Below are positions 1 through 9,446 of a stretch of DNA of 64,000 bases, in pieces. The notes beneath the pieces were generated by a model that had not been told where the DNA came from, ran no database searches, and was given only the letters and a program-made list of their open reading frames with translations. Location: NCBI GenBank assembly GCA_001247695.2, contig LGRX02026025.1, forward strand, positions 1 through 64,000, written 5' to 3'. Every line of letters starts with the position of its first letter. Position 1 is the stretch's first letter. The DNA is from Cymbomonas tetramitiformis (Eukaryota > Chlorophyta > Pyramimonadophyceae > Pyramimonadales > Pyramimonadaceae). A program made the position numbers and the translations under genes.

Positions 1-768
1 GGAGAATGTCAAGCGCCCGCGATACCCTTCCAGCATCCCGAGAAAATTGTCATCGAGCGCAATACCACCTTGGTTCGACTGATAGAGGCGCCCGCGTTGG
101 CGATAGAAGCTGCCGAGGCTGCCGCCGTCCCCGCTATACCGGTGCGCATCCAACGCCGAATTGATCGAGCGCCGATAGAAGTGTACAACGGTAAACGGAA
201 ACACCAAGGTCGAGCCCAAAAGCGAGCAGAGCAGTACGTGGACAACGCCCAGTGGGAGGTCACCTACGGCCAGATGACCGTAGGCAGCTTTGCAGTGGCT
301 CTCGCGGTGGAATCTGAAAACGACAAGTTCGCGTTCCGCGTACAACTGAAGCGAAGCGAATGGTCGGATCCGTTGTACTTGGTGAAGGTGGAGGCGCGCT
401 ATCCGTCAACTCAACAGCTGCTATATCGCTATTTCCAACCCAAAAAGCACACCGACACCAAGAAGAAGCACCTCGGCAAGCAGCTTGCGAGTCACCCAGG
501 AGCTTTCGCAGCGCCACCGGGGCACCGACCGTCTACCGAGACTTTCGATAAGAATGAAATAGTGCTGGCATGGAATGTGGATGCGAATGACCCCGAACGG
601 AGTATACCGAACGAGCAATACGCGCAGATAGTCGTCGCTTTGCTTGCACAACAATCCAAACGCACGCGCAAGGACCTAGGTGACTTGAATGAATCGGATG
701 ATTCCGATGAAGACGAAGCTTTTGATAATTGCGTAGCGGTAGCGGTAGCACCTGAAGTGGACGCGTAA
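1..768 (+). CDS. Hypothetical protein, 5' end outside window
   Basis: The frame is open from the window edge and stops with TAA at 768, so only the C-terminal ~255 residues are visible. I do not recognise the family. A central part (about 290-650) is hydrophobic/aromatic and looks like a folded beta-rich domain. A lysine-rich stretch (HTDTKKKH) lies within it. The tail is acidic (DESDDSDEDE-like, about 690-720). The upstream part is alanine-rich. A nuclear or chromatin-associated protein, or the C-terminus of a large transposase, would fit, but nothing decides this. The first ATG lies well inside, so the real start is upstream. Confidence 0.45.
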   Translation, partial: GECQAPAIPFQHPEKIVIERNTTLVRLIEAPALAIEAAEAAAVPAIPVRIQRRIDRAPIEVYNGKRKHQGRAQKRAEQYVDNAQWEVTYGQMTVGSFAVALAVESENDKFAFRVQLKRSEWSDPLYLVKVEARYPSTQQLLYRYFQPKKHTDTKKKHLGKQLASHPGAFAAPPGHRPSTETFDKNEIVLAWNVDANDPERSIPNEQYAQIVVALLAQQSKRTRKDLGDLNESDDSDEDEAFDNCVAVAVAPEVDA

Positions 769-969
769 AGCAAGACGAAAAAAAACATGTAAATAATATG
801 TGTATAACGTGTATATAGATTCTGAGTCAAAAGTTCTTTGTGTTTTCACTCCTCCTAGATTTCGAAAAAGTGCATTTGACCTCAATTTTGTACCATAAAA
901 ACCATTAAATCTAATGCACAACCTGCACTTGCATGTTCTTGACTGTTAAAATGCGGCTTTTTAAGCCTA

Positions 970-1461
970 TCATGAGGTAAATAAGGCAATATCATTTTCA
1001 CATGAGAATATCATTTTCATCGAATAGTGTGTTCCAGCCATAGGGGAACTGCAAATAAGGCCACCGCCACTGCCTACTGCAACTGACCCCCTCAGACCTA
1101 TATTGCTCGGAGTAGCTAGTGTTCCATGCGGGTTTTCTGACAACCTTGCTCCCTGGGGGGCATCTGGGACCGTTGTTCCCTGGGGAGTTTCTGGCAGCTC
1201 ACTGACTTGGGTGACTAGGGTTTCAGCTGCTGGGTCGGCGGCTTGAGATGCTTCGGCTGGCTGTGGTGTGAACTCCGAGATGTCCACCACTTCGGCTTCC
1301 AGAGCATGTCCTGCTTCGGCCGGTTGTGGTGTGAACTCCGAGATGTCCACCACTTCCGGTTCCAGAGCGGGATCTGGTGCATCCCTCGTGGGGTTTTGCT
1401 CAAGGTTTACAGCAACCAGTTTAGCTCGGTTGCTAGCTTTACGTTTGCTCACCGCAGGCAT
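970..1461 (-). CDS. Hypothetical repeat-containing protein
   Basis: This ORF of 163 residues starts at ATG 1461 and opens with a basic patch (SKRKASNRAK) like a nuclear localisation signal. It contains two near-identical ~24-residue repeats with the core VVDISEFTPQPAEA, then a Pro/Thr/Gly-rich low-complexity part. No catalytic motif is visible. The sense codons look plausible up to about position 1080; the last ~35 residues may be intron or UTR. It could be the first exon of a longer gene. It sits beside another small gene beginning with a similar basic patch (1878-2373), which may indicate related origin. Confidence 0.35.
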   Translation of the reverse strand: MPAVSKRKASNRAKLVAVNLEQNPTRDAPDPALEPEVVDISEFTPQPAEAGHALEAEVVDISEFTPQPAEASQAADPAAETLVTQVSELPETPQGTTVPDAPQGARLSENPHGTLATPSNIGLRGSVAVGSGGGLICSSPMAGTHYSMKMIFSCENDIALFTS

Positions 1462-1877
1462 GTATATACTCGTGCTTCAATACGTTGAATGCGTCGTGAT
1501 CAACAAGGACGCAGCACGCAGCCCGCAGTACAATAATATACCAAGATGTTCGAAATAACAACGGCCGAAATAAACTGATACCTGTATCCGATATCCTAGA
1601 ATACGGCTAGCAATTGTTTCCCTACTAACATGCTTCGGAAGTTATCTCAAAGTTGCCTAGGATAATCTATGAAAGCGTTGAACTATGAAATCTTTGCTGC
1701 CTGAACGCTGAACGCCCAACGCTTCACGCTTCTCCGCCACCTGTGCAACAGAACAAACACTCTGTCAAGGCGCGCTGAGCACATCTTGGAAGCGCATGCG
1801 AACCAACATTGCACAACCCTAAAATGTATAGTACACTAAAAGTGATTTCGACTACGTACCTCAAGGCACGCAATACT

Positions 1878-2373
1878 TCACTTCGCCTTGAAACCCATGT
1901 GGCCTAGTTTGTTGCCTTCCAAGTCCTCGCGTTGTTGAGGCCACCTCTTGGAGACCGCATCCATAACCCATTGAGGATGCGGTACGCGCCCCCTCTGCAA
2001 AAATACGCAAACATCATGTATGGGGTGAGTGCGCCAAGATCACATTCGTTGAAGAATATGTCTTTCCAGTAGTAGCCAAGAAGTCAAGATGTTCTATTGG
2101 CGACATATGAGGCAAACTAGGAGAGAAATATACCTCCTTACGCCACACAACTATGGTCTGATAGCAAAGCTTGCGCTTGTCCGCGTCATGCGGCAAAGCT
2201 CTGCCATCAATGTCTTCCTCCAACCGCTTCGTGTCCTCCAAGGTCAAGTCCTCGTCTAGGGGACATTGATTGGCGTACGCTAACAATACCTCAGCGAACT
2301 CAGAAAGGGGTGGTTCAGGAGCCGGAAATAATGTCTCGTCACATATCGGCTGTTTACGCTTTTTAGAAGTCAT
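1878..2373 (-). CDS. Hypothetical two-exon gene
   Basis: Exon 1 runs 2373-2134 from ATG (MTSKKRK, a basic patch) and ends at AAGGAG before a GTATAT donor. The intron ends in TTTTTGCAG, and exon 2 runs 1994-1878 to TGA. The exons are 240 and 117 nt and join in phase 0, giving 118 residues. Exon 2 has a sensible composition (VPHPQWVMDAVSKRWPQQRE) rich in Trp, Gln and basic residues. Without splicing, the frame runs through the intron into low-quality sequence. The family is not recognised; the small size and basic start suggest a nucleic-acid-binding protein. Confidence 0.45.
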
Positions 2374-2680
2374 ACAGGCGCTGGAAGCACGCAACAGGAA
2401 TGAAAACAGCGGACTTCCGAGTTCACAGAGTCTTCCTCTTGTAAAAGAGAGAGGTAGTGGCACTAAGTCTCGAGCACGCGATGAAGGATTACTCTCAGCT
2501 CGTTGATCGGAATCCAGATCGGAAAACGGTATGACACAGCCTTTGAGCTCCTCTAAATGTACATCTATAACACTTGGGGGTAAATCGGCCAATAGGAACC
2601 CAAGAAATATGGATAAAGTACACCGGGTGGGCTAACAATAAAACCTGATTGGCACAGTTAATATTTTTAACGATTTTTAG

Positions 2681-3259
2681 TTCCCCCGCGGCACCCTACC
2701 CTTAAGTCCATTTACTAGCACCTTGAATGATGCACTCAACAATGATTCTAGTGAACTATTAGGCGGAAATCCTGTTCGAGAAAGAGACCTCACAGGGAAA
2801 TCTGAATTGAGTCAATTAGAACCTATGTTTCGGAAAGTATCGGGCACGGTTATGCAAGGCTATTTTCCCTATTGTGTGAACACCATTAGGGAACTGTATC
2901 TTCGAACACAATCGTTGGTATCTAGCTCGGCTTTAGAGGTAGTCAATTTATCTCAGGCTAGTGATGACCAAGTCGGTGAGATGATTTCTAGTGATATACT
3001 ATTCAAAATAAGTATAGATGACTTGTCCAAATCTTCGTATACATACTTAGATGCAAATAATAACTATAGCGTCATCATTAGTCCAACTTTGTTGTCTCAA
3101 ATCAACTTTGCATTGACCGATTCACGTGGCCGGCTGATGTTTCAAATAGTAAAAGAAAATGGGCGCACTCCGTCAAGTTTGATAACACAAGCACGAGCCG
3201 GAAACATATATTTTAGTTTTTCTTTAAAGGTTGACGTCATTAGTCACGATTCTCAATAA
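2681..3259 (+). CDS. Putative virion-associated protein of virus-like element
   Basis: The frame is open from 2681 (stop TAG just before) to TAA at 3259, but has no ATG until 2824. The start is therefore a non-ATG codon (TTG 2723), the Met at 2824, or lost upstream. The protein (178 residues from 2723) is rich in Ser, Thr, Asn and hydrophobic residues. Its C-terminus ends in alternating short hydrophobic segments (NIYFSFSLKVDV), as in a beta-sandwich. It lies 34 bp before the capsid gene on the same strand, the usual place for a minor capsid or penton gene in such elements. That role is inferred from position only. Confidence 0.45.
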   Translation, partial: FPRGTLPLSPFTSTLNDALNNDSSELLGGNPVRERDLTGKSELSQLEPMFRKVSGTVMQGYFPYCVNTIRELYLRTQSLVSSSALEVVNLSQASDDQVGEMISSDILFKISIDDLSKSSYTYLDANNNYSVIISPTLLSQINFALTDSRGRLMFQIVKENGRTPSSLITQARAGNIYFSFSLKVDVISHDSQ

Positions 3260-3293
3260 TTTTTATATGTAATATATATTATATATATACAAT

Positions 3294-4712
3294 ATGCTTG
3301 ATAGTTACTTTCCCGAATCACTTTCATACGCGACCACGCAAATGACAGACTTTAGCCAGAACCAATTTGAATTGTTAACATCAAACTCGACCGTAGTAAA
3401 TTCCGGAGGAGGTGTCATTGAGCTGAATCTCCCGGTAAATAGTTTCATTGATACTCGAAAATTTGCGATTAGATTTTTTGCCAAAACCAATAAATCGTTT
3501 ACATACGCTCCAGCGGCGGGAGGAGGCCCCAAAACGTGTCACACATTCTTGCCCGAAATCTTTAATCTCTTCTCTCGCTATGAGGTAAGCATAAATGGGG
3601 TCATCGTGAATCAATCGGTGGCGCAGGCGAGTGATATACAACAAGTCAAGCAGTTGGTCAGCGACCATTTGGAAAATGAGATTACTTATAGGACAGTTTT
3701 GTCCAATTGTGGTTCTGAAGGAATTCAATTGACCGCGGGGAAAATTACAGGGTCGTTAGATGAAGACAATGCTGCCGGTGATGGACAAGGACGCGAATTC
3801 ATTTTAAACAATCTTTTGGGCTTTATGGGGACTTGTGAGCCGTCCATAATTGACACGAGTGTTTTAGGTGCAATAAGAATTAGATTGTTCACCGATAATG
3901 CGGTGTCGTGTTTGCTTTACGGTGAAAACGACCAAGAGCCTGGAACATTTACCGACGCCGATGTGGCTTCGCAACAATTTGCTCAAAATGCAAGTTTTAC
4001 GCTCACCAATGTTTCGGCATCGATTACCACACTATCATTCTCATCTGGGGTCGTGGAACAAAACATTGAAGAATTGATTTCAAAAGGTGCATTGACCATC
4101 ATTTTCGAAAACTATGCAACATTTTTTCAAAGTGATTCAACTAACAATAAGAACGTAAGATTTGCGCTTTCCGTAAATTGTTGGAACAAAGCTTACGCGA
4201 TTACGAGACCATTAAACTATAGGACCGTCAACAAAACGGGAATCGCAAAATATACAAATAGAATAGGAAAAGTTTTTGAATTGCCATCAAAGACATATGG
4301 TGGAAATCGAACGTTTAGGTACTCGTGGAGTGTGAACAATGTGCTTACACCCGCATTCCCAAATAGTCCTTTACAAGCGTATATGAATATAACACATTCA
4401 CAAGGTGACCAATATTCAATGATGGGTTCCAATCATATGCAATCTCGCACGGATTATTTTAACAACTCATTTGTGTTGCCATTAAATCTATGCCTAGACA
4501 ATGAACCTCGCCGATTGTCAGGTTACTCGTCGCTTGGAACAAATTCAAGTTGTTATCTGCAAGTGACATCGAGTGCAGAAGGTAGCGCCGCTGGGATTGC
4601 CTTCGATGGTGGGGCCGATGCCACGGGAGGCCCTAATGAGACAATGGTGATTTGTCTCTTTACCTCAAAATTAATGGTATCGGCAGGGAGGGTCATATCG
4701 GTGGAATTGTAA
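3294..4712 (+). CDS. Major capsid protein-like, double jelly-roll type
   Basis: ATG at 3294 follows a TATA-rich leader; the stop is TAA at 4712, giving 472 residues. The N-terminal part shows the pattern seen at the start of double-jelly-roll capsid proteins. A strand with FIDTRKFAIRFFAKT (about residues 50-64) is followed by a conserved-looking block LFSRYEVSINGVIVNQS (about 92-108), i.e. the strand-loop 'sequence-NG-sequence'. A second half of similar length is rich in Asn, Ser, Thr and aromatic residues, with no Lys-rich or coiled-coil parts. No signal peptide or membrane segment is visible. The length is at the short end for this family. Assignment rests on pattern and genomic context, not on an alignment; another beta-rich virion protein is the main alternative. 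Confidence 0.6.
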   Translation: MLDSYFPESLSYATTQMTDFSQNQFELLTSNSTVVNSGGGVIELNLPVNSFIDTRKFAIRFFAKTNKSFTYAPAAGGGPKTCHTFLPEIFNLFSRYEVSINGVIVNQSVAQASDIQQVKQLVSDHLENEITYRTVLSNCGSEGIQLTAGKITGSLDEDNAAGDGQGREFILNNLLGFMGTCEPSIIDTSVLGAIRIRLFTDNAVSCLLYGENDQEPGTFTDADVASQQFAQNASFTLTNVSASITTLSFSSGVVEQNIEELISKGALTIIFENYATFFQSDSTNNKNVRFALSVNCWNKAYAITRPLNYRTVNKTGIAKYTNRIGKVFELPSKTYGGNRTFRYSWSVNNVLTPAFPNSPLQAYMNITHSQGDQYSMMGSNHMQSRTDYFNNSFVLPLNLCLDNEPRRLSGYSSLGTNSSCYLQVTSSAEGSAAGIAFDGGADATGGPNETMVICLFTSKLMVSAGRVISVEL

Positions 4713-4758
4713 TGAATTATTTATTATCGTTATTATTTAAATTGGAAAATATTTTGAT

Positions 4759-4899
4759 AAAAAAGGGAGGTGGGAGGTGGGAGGTTGGCTTTTTTGAAAA
4801 GTATTTTAGAAATCACAAAAATATATTATATTATGTTATCTTCATTATAGAAAAGTTTTCAAAAACTAACACCTCCCACCACCCAACCTCCCTTTTTTA
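4759..4899 (-). repeat. Hairpin element 1 (3' end of methyltransferase gene)
   Basis: A ~140-bp inverted repeat has outer arms AAAAAAGGGAGGTGGGAGG and CCACCCAACCTCCCTTTTTT, and an inner A/T stem around TTTTGAAAAG / CTTTTCAAAA. Read on the minus strand it matches hairpin 2 closely, so both have the same orientation relative to the gene they follow. It lies between two convergent genes and touches the stop codon of the minus-strand methyltransferase gene. Confidence 0.8.
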
Positions 4900-5526
4900 A
4901 TCGAGTAATTCCATTATAAGACTATATGGTATTTCATATGCTTTCTCCCTATGTCTCACGCCGTATGAGACGTCTCGGGCCAGCGAACTACGTGACATCT
5001 GAGCGGTCGCAATGTGCTTTCCATATTTGCGTTTGTTTTCACAAAATGAAGATTGTTTATTACACATTTTCAGATTCAGATTCACTTTGTTCGTCCATAT
5101 ATTTGTCATTTTTCGATACGCAAATCCATATTTACAATAGCAACAGGTGTGTTTGTACTCCGTCATCGGTTGCATAAAGTCTCTATGTTGCAATAATCCC
5201 CCGTCACTTGGATTTTCGAGATACCAATGTGTGGGTTGAAAATAATCGATAATGTCCAATGTGCGTTTCACAATGGCATCGGCTAAATCCAAATCACGCT
5301 CACCCTTTCTATGAGCCTTCGAGTATTGGGTGCACGGTGGACTAGACCAAATGACATCGAAGTGTTTAGGTGCATAAGCGGTATAATCCCATTGTAATAT
5401 ATCACCGCTTATCGTCGGATTATACTTTGGCAATATGTCTAATGAAACAATCTCGCAATTAGGATGTTTGTCTCGAAACGCTTTTGACACGGAACAAGTT
5501 CCACTGAACAATTCCAATAATCTCAT
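4897..5526 (-). CDS. C5 cytosine DNA methyltransferase (virus-type, PCTQYS family)
   Basis: ATG at 5526 gives 209 residues; an upstream in-frame TTG at 5535 is less likely. Motif I is LELFSGTCSV (residues 4-13), the AdoMet-binding loop. Motif IV is SSPPCTQYS (61-69) with C65 as the nucleophile; the usual Gln after PC is Thr here. Motif VI is YLENP (102-106). The C-terminal third has a Cys cluster (TCCYCKYG about 127-134, then C155 and C162) that could bind zinc. C5 methyltransferases transfer a methyl group from AdoMet to cytosine in DNA. The enzyme is short, as in viral and phage members. It is transcribed divergently from the recombinase. A homologue with the same PCTQYS and IWTN signatures sits in a retrotransposon at 44564-45637. 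Confidence 0.85.
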   Translation of the reverse strand: MRLLELFSGTCSVSKAFRDKHPNCEIVSLDILPKYNPTISGDILQWDYTAYAPKHFDVIWSSPPCTQYSKAHRKGERDLDLADAIVKRTLDIIDYFQPTHWYLENPSDGGLLQHRDFMQPMTEYKHTCCYCKYGFAYRKMTNIWTNKVNLNLKMCNKQSSFCENKRKYGKHIATAQMSRSSLARDVSYGVRHREKAYEIPYSLIMELLD

Positions 5527-5602
5527 TGCTATCAATAAATATATTATTAATGCGTTTTATCCACTTAAAGACAATAGTCATTAATAGTATAAGATAACAA
5601 AA
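5527..5602. promoter_or_regulatory. Divergent promoter region
   Basis: These 76 bp separate the divergent methyltransferase and recombinase start codons. They are about 80% A+T, with TATA-like stretches on both strands (AATAAATATATTATTAATG; AATAGTATAAG). Both genes must be driven from here or from inside each other. No defined box can be assigned. Confidence 0.4.
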
Positions 5603-7039
5603 ATGCCCGAAATGTCCGAGAAAGAATTCCGCTTGAAAAATGACTACCCAAAGACCTACCCGCAAGACCTCAAGGAGAAGCTATATGAAATCGATGAAAA
5701 AAAGAGAGCCCAAATGAGAAAATATTATGACCGAACGAGTGAGGTGCAAAACAAACAAAAAATCATATTGAGAGCCAAAAACAATCCCGATTATTGTCCT
5801 CAAGAAGCGACATTGAGCAAATACGATTGGACCGATGCCGAAATAAAATTTCTAAGCCGTTGTGCTGAGGAGAAGAAATTGAAATATGCCGTGCCCAAGC
5901 CAAGACCTATTAGAGCTCAAGCCACCTCTCAAACCACAACCGATGCATCTACATCCGCTCGAGCCGCACCTACATCAATTGCATCGACCTCCGCTACGAC
6001 CAACACTACTACGGACCGGAGCACAAAAGACATTTTATCTAGAGATGAGATATTTGAAATCTTGGACGCTGAGGAAGGCATCGCCGAGGCCACTAAAAAG
6101 CAATGGAAGAATGTCGTCAACAATTTTGTAAAGGTGTTTAGTTTGCAAGCGAGCAAGTGGACTGAGGTGTACACGAAATACACAAACGAGGAAATCATTG
6201 AAATGTTGAACACCGCGTATACAAATGAAACCACTCGAATCAAACAAGTTCAACTTACGCCCAAATTGTATAATACGAAAAACTCAAGTCTGGTGAAAAT
6301 CATCGGTATAGAAAGATACAAGTTTTTTGACACTCGAGCAAAAGTTTTGCAACGAAGCATTCAATCGGGAAAGATTGGCAAGAAATTGAGTGATAAAACC
6401 GACTACGTTGACGATTTTATCAACGTCTTTAAGAATGAATTAGAATTGCGTAGAAAAAACCCAAGTTCGATGGACCATCTCATCGCGATGTTATATAGCA
6501 TCGGAATGTATTCGGACCAAGACTTGAATAAAGGCTCTCTTAGTTTCACTCCTCGTATCGACTATGACAACGTCAAACTTGTAAAAAGTGACAACGAAAT
6601 GACCGACCCCAATGGGAATTATTACAATTTCAATAACGGACATACACGAATTCACGACTTAAAAACGGGAAATAGCTTTAAAATCGATTATACAATGAAT
6701 CCATTAGTTCAAAAGTATATTAAAGAATCCATTAAGGACTTGAACAATCCACGAGAGTATCTTCTAGAAAACAATGCAAAGCCCCCAAGACCATTCACAT
6801 CTACATCGTTGGGCAAAAAAATGAATTCAATTATCGGTGTCGGTAATCAAACGTTTAGGAAAATGACGGAAAACATTTATTCCAAAATTTTCCAAGTCGA
6901 TATGATTCGGCTTTCGGAAATAGCGGCTCACGAACCAAATACGGCATATACTCAATACTTGAATAGCAAAGAATACACCGAGGCCGAGCGAAAAGCCGCC
7001 TTAGAAAAAATTCAAGCGCAATTAAATAAAAATAAATGA
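5603..7039 (+). CDS. Tyrosine recombinase / integrase-like protein
   Basis: ATG at 5603 to TGA at 7039, 478 residues. The N-terminus is basic, followed by a Thr/Ser/Ala linker (about 105-142). An alpha-helical core-binding-like part covers about 145-300. The C-terminal part follows the tyrosine-recombinase order: Arg in TPRIDYD (R318), a beta-hairpin Lys in HDLKTGNSFK (K354), a second Arg in NQTFRKM (R419), and His and Tyr in AAHEPNTAYTQY (H443; Y449 or Y452). The usual His of the HxxR box appears replaced. Such enzymes cut and rejoin DNA through a covalent 3'-phosphotyrosine and integrate mobile DNA. The context (capsid and methyltransferase genes, divergent promoter, 3' hairpin) fits the integrase of a virus-like element. 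The family call is by motif order only. Confidence 0.65.
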   Translation: MPEMSEKEFRLKNDYPKTYPQDLKEKLYEIDEKKRAQMRKYYDRTSEVQNKQKIILRAKNNPDYCPQEATLSKYDWTDAEIKFLSRCAEEKKLKYAVPKPRPIRAQATSQTTTDASTSARAAPTSIASTSATTNTTTDRSTKDILSRDEIFEILDAEEGIAEATKKQWKNVVNNFVKVFSLQASKWTEVYTKYTNEEIIEMLNTAYTNETTRIKQVQLTPKLYNTKNSSLVKIIGIERYKFFDTRAKVLQRSIQSGKIGKKLSDKTDYVDDFINVFKNELELRRKNPSSMDHLIAMLYSIGMYSDQDLNKGSLSFTPRIDYDNVKLVKSDNEMTDPNGNYYNFNNGHTRIHDLKTGNSFKIDYTMNPLVQKYIKESIKDLNNPREYLLENNAKPPRPFTSTSLGKKMNSIIGVGNQTFRKMTENIYSKIFQVDMIRLSEIAAHEPNTAYTQYLNSKEYTEAERKAALEKIQAQLNKNK

Positions 7040-7075
7040 ATTAAATCAAATTAAAAAGTAGAAAATCATTTTTTG

Positions 7076-7217
7076 AAAAAAGGGAGGTTGGGCGGTGGGA
7101 GGTCTTAGATTTTCAAAACTTTTTTATAATGAAAATGAAATATATTATATTATTTATTTGATTTCTAAAATACTTTTTAAAAAAGCCAACCTCCCACCTC
7201 CCACCTCCCTTTTTTTA
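7076..7217 (+). repeat. Hairpin element 2 (3' end of recombinase gene)
   Basis: An inverted repeat with arms AAAAAAGGGAGGTTGGGCGG and CCTCCCACCTCCCTTTTTTT starts 37 bp after the recombinase stop. The inner part is A/T-rich and can pair again. It is the reverse complement of hairpin 1 in arrangement and close in sequence to hairpin 3. The similarity to hairpin 3 continues ~60 bp beyond the arm (to 7277: TTAAGGCTGCGCCGTT against TTAAGGCCGCGCCGTT). Confidence 0.8.
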
Positions 7218-7484
7218 TTTTATTAAATGAAAAATACATATAAATATACTAATTTAAGGCTGCGCCGTTCCTATTAAAATAATAATTGAAATAGTCCCTC
7301 CGCTGCAAGCCGCAGAATTAAGCGCAGTTAATTTAAATAAAAAATGAATTAAATGAATTGAAAATAAGAATTAAACTAAAAATCCTCCCCCCCTGTTCTG
7401 CCCCCCATAAAATGATATATACCCGCGATACACCCCCGTCGATTAAAATGCACCTAGGACGCAGAGACGTTTTCGATTTATAAT

Positions 7485-7566
7485 CTGCGACGTTCGATTT
7501 AATCGACTGCAAAATATAATCGAGGGCGCGAGACATAAAGTGAAACTGAATATAATTTATATAATA
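7485..7566 (+). repeat. Direct repeat, copy 1 (82 bp)
   Basis: This stretch matches 8058-8139 with only a few differences. The shared core includes GATTTAATCGACTGCAAAAT and GGGCGCGAGACATAAAGTG. It lies in the gene-free part of the virus-like region. Confidence 0.8.
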
Positions 7567-8057
7567 GAAGCACACGATTTTAAATGATGACTAGGCGAAA
7601 CATACGAAAAGCGAAAATATATGATCGTGATTAGGCAATGACTCTGCACAATCTATAATTTAGCAAGCTGACGATGCAAAATATATAACTGAAAATGATG
7701 ACTCTGCAAGAAATAGAAGTCGGCATCGTGATTAGACAATAATAAAGCGATGCGATTGGATATCATATTTGAAAATTTGTGAGTAGGCAGTAAAAAGATG
7801 AAATCATTGGAGACATTATCTTTGATTATGTGACTCTGCTATGACTTTGCTATGACTCTGCAAAGTTTATCGCAAGCAATCGTAAATTAGCGCGGTTTCG
7901 TATCATTCGTTCGATTAAAAATTTCTGTCCAATCGTCATAAAGAATTTTCAATCGCGAAGCTGCTAATGTGATGTCATCGCCACGCGAAACTTCGCTGGA
8001 CTATGCAATGCTCGATTGGCAAGTGTTATTATTTTTGAGTTACAAACATTTCACAAT

Positions 8058-8139
8058 CTGAGACGTGCGATTTAATCGACTGCAAAATATAATCAAGGGC
8101 GCGAGACATAAAGTGAAACTGATTATAATTTATATAATA
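8058..8139 (+). repeat. Direct repeat, copy 2 (82 bp)
   Basis: Second copy of the 82-bp sequence at 7485-7566. The ~490 bp between the copies hold no ORF and many short A/T-rich repeats (for example several variants of TGACTCTGC around 7640-7860). Confidence 0.8.
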
Positions 8140-8210
8140 ATACTTCAGATGCACAGTCGATGCATAGACTCTATCGATATATAAATTATAATTTAGTTCA
8201 GACTATTAAG

Positions 8211-8360
8211 TGCCACATAGGAAGTGTCTAAGTTCAATCTACGTGGACAAAAGCCACATAGGACCTGCCTATGTGGTATCTACGTGGGAAAGAGCCACGT
8301 AGCACTTGCCTATGTGGTATCTACGTGGAAAAAAGCCACATTTGGCCTACCTATGTGGAT
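8211..8360 (+). repeat. Iterated short palindromes (CCACATAGG/CCTATGTGG)
   Basis: About three ~54-bp units, each containing GCCACATAGG..CCTATGTGG, which can form a small hairpin, linked by TATCTACGTGG. The arrangement resembles iterons or protein-binding arrays, but no function can be read from it. Confidence 0.7.
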
Positions 8361-9307
8361 TCCGATTTTTACCCGTTTTCAGACCGCCACGTTGCAATAA
8401 ATAATTATTAGCAAATCCATTCGCTCCACGAGTGACCCATCTCAGATTAAATTTCGATGAGAATAAAATCGGACTGTTAATTTTAATCTGACGGTCTTCG
8501 GTCGAAATTGTAAACTACATTACAAATTTAATAGGAATAATCCGGAACGGTCATCCGAAAACATTCCAATTGAAGTTGTAATGTATAAATTTTATATAGA
8601 TTTTTATAAATAAATTTTAGAAAAACCCGCATTGGTATTATTCCGTTTATCGGTATTATTCCGTTTTATATACAAAACAGAATCATTCCAAAGTCAAAAT
8701 ATAATTTATACTCAACGTTGTCGGCATTGCATATAAATGTACGTCAGATATGCAATATTTTTTTTAATGTAATATTTCGATCGTCGATGACTTATGACAA
8801 GATATGACAAGGGAATTTCAGGCTTGAAAGTTTTTTTCTGGAATATGACTAGTGAAATTTAGCCCCCAAAAGTTTTTCTTCAAAAAGTGATTTTCATTAT
8901 GTATATAAATATGTATCACGTACGCATATATATATATTTATTTTTATATTTTTTTTTTGGGGGGAGAATACAAAAATAATTAAACATTCATACACATAAA
9001 ATATCTCTACCTAGAGTTTTTTGGGGGGGATTTAAAAAATTTATCAAGACCCCCCACCCGCAAACCCCACACCCCCTAAAGGGGCAACCCGGTTAATGAA
9101 AACCGGATCTAAGACACGGGATTCTTCGCAATTTCAAATATCGATGACGGGGCGGTAGGACCCAATAATAATCTCGCGCACGCGCAAGGCCGTGCGTAAA
9201 ATGACGGTGAATATGCTGCCGTGCGTGGTCAAAACAAATCATTAGTGTGTGATTTACTTATCATTTACTTACATCTTCTTACATCTTCTTACTTTCCCAT
9301 TTTTCAT
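8361..9307. other. Gene-free A/T-rich stretch
   Basis: No ORF of note. It holds homopolymer runs, short direct repeats (TTATTCCGTTTAT twice near 8640-8665; TTACATCTTC twice near 9270) and G/C-rich islands near 9020-9110. It probably belongs to the virus-like element or is decayed insertion DNA. Confidence 0.6.
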
Positions 9308-9446
9308 AAAAAGGGAGGTTGGGCGGTGGGCGGTGCTACTTTTTGGAAAAGTTTTTCAAATGACAATAAAATGAAATGATATATTTATGTGAATTCTAAA
9401 ATACTTTTTGAAATTACCCAACCTCCACCTCCCACCTCCCTTTTTT
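9308..9446 (+). repeat. Hairpin element 3
   Basis: Third copy of the long inverted repeat, with arms AAAAAGGGAGGTTGGGCGG and CCTCCCACCTCCCTTTTTT. Similarity to hairpin 2 extends to about 9514. No intact gene precedes it, so it either marks a lost gene or moves independently. Confidence 0.8.
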
